A stretch of 64,000 bases of DNA from Nocardioides sambongensis (GTDB lineage: Bacteria; Actinomycetota; Actinomycetes; Propionibacteriales; Nocardioidaceae). Position 1 is the stretch's first letter. Every line of letters starts with the position of its first letter. Both the position numbers and the translations under genes were made by a program. The notes beneath the pieces were generated by a model. That model was given only the letters and a program-made list of their open reading frames with translations. It was not told the DNA's origin and made no database searches. Below are positions 63,290 through 64,000 of the stretch, piece after piece. Location: assembly GCF_006494815.1 (NCBI RefSeq), contig NZ_CP041091.1:930001-994000 (forward strand). The letters run 5' to 3'.

Positions 63290-64000
63290 TGAAGCTCGGA
63301 CTGCAACTGGGGTACTGGGGCGCGCAGCCGCCGACCGGCGTCGCGGAGTTGGTGCGCGCCGCGGAGGAGGCCGGGTGGGACGCGCTGTTCACCGCGGAGG
63401 CCTGGGGGAGTGACGCGTTCACCCCGTTGGCCTGGTGGGGCCGCGAGACCTCGACCCTGCGGCTGGGCACCTCGATCGTCCAGATGTCGGGTCGGACCCC
63501 GACCTCCATCGCGATGCACGCACTGACGCTCGACCACCTCACCGGCGGCCGGATGATCCTCGGGATGGGGGTGAGCGGTCCCCAGGTGGTCGAGGGCTGG
63601 TACGGCCAGCCCTTCTCCAAGCCGCTGGCGCGCACCCGCGAGGCGGTCTCGATCATCCGGCAGGTGCTCGCCCGCGAGACACCGGTCACCAACGACGGCG
63701 AGCACTATCCGCTGCCCTACGCCGGCCCGCGCTCGGTCGGTCTCGGCAAGCCGCTCAAGCCGATCGTGCACCCGCTGCGCGCCGACCTGCCGATCTGGCT
63801 CGGCGCGGAGGGACCCAAGAACGTGGCTCAGACCGCGGAGATCGCCGACGGCTGGATACCGATCTTCTACACGCCCCGGTCCGCTGGGATGTACCAGCCC
63901 TGGCTCGACGAGGGCTTCGCTCGCCCGGGTGCACGACGTACCCGTGAGGACTTCGAGATCGCGGCCACCTGCCACCTGCAGATCGTGGAGAACGCCGAGC
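63290..64000 (+). CDS. LLM-class F420-dependent oxidoreductase (Rv3520c-like), 3' end beyond window
   Basis: 237 residues are visible and the frame is open at the window edge. It begins KLGLQLGYWGAQPPTGVAEL and continues FTAEAWGSDAFTPLAWWGRE, RLGTSIVQMSGRTPTSIAMH and IWLGAEGPKNVAQTAEIADG, which identify the luciferase-like F420 family and match Rv3520c. AAGGAGA lies six bases before the ATG. The KstR site upstream places it in the steroid regulon; its substrate is unknown. Confidence 0.9.

Overview
The window is high-GC chromosomal DNA from an actinobacterium. Genes are dense, start often with GTG, and many are joined by 4-bp ATGA/GTGA overlaps; several look leaderless. Gene content (DUF3046-MFS-recA-recX neighbourhood, an actinobacterial LexA box, F420-dependent oxidoreductase, KstR/KstR2-type operators with steroid-degradation genes) suggests a Nocardioidaceae-like soil actinobacterium. 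The family assignment is inference; the phylum-level call is well supported.

Layout. 0-7 kb: NAD salvage (NrtR-like regulator, fused pncB-pncA, a clear NrtR-type operator), an orphan DNA methyltransferase-like gene, an ABC-2 exporter and a DM13 protein. 7-15 kb: an IclR regulator divergent from a histidine-utilisation operon (hutH, hutU, M20 hydrolase, hutF, hutI); hutH carries a minus-one frameshift at its MIO motif. 15-21 kb: DinB-like protein, DUF3046, MFS, LexA box, recA, recX, phosphoribosyltransferase, GNAT, PPK2. 21-31.5 kb: exported protein, HipA-like/DUF3037 pair, a sulfate-assimilation operon (sirA, small zinc ribbon, cysH, chelatase), glyA, YihY, a K+ channel, thioredoxin.

31.6-40.1 kb: an 8.5-kb integrative element inserted at the 3' end of tRNA-Val(CAC), with 30-bp att repeats, matching sets of GGGCACG heptamers at both ends, integrase, excisionase, a replication-initiator-like gene with internal iterons, a translationally coupled chain of small genes, a second tyrosine recombinase with a duplicated N-terminal module and a repeat tail, and a 30-bp repeat array. 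It carries no capsid, transfer, resistance or restriction gene that I recognise.

40.1-48.2 kb: an aminotransferase class IV gene with two frameshifts, an exported HNH nuclease, a Gly-Cys-Val tRNA cluster, and a two-component system flanked by two exported proteins sharing one C-terminal module. 48.2-64 kb: steroid catabolism under putative KstR2 (ipdC, ipdB, ipdA, echA20, two SDRs) and KstR control (fadA5, cyp125, ltp3, ltp4, OB-fold protein, F420 oxidoreductase), interspersed with two MFS transporters and map.

Four frame breaks (hutH, the initiator-like gene, two in the aminotransferase gene) are each repaired by one extra G/C in a G4/C4 tract, so under-called homopolymers should be excluded before calling these genes broken.
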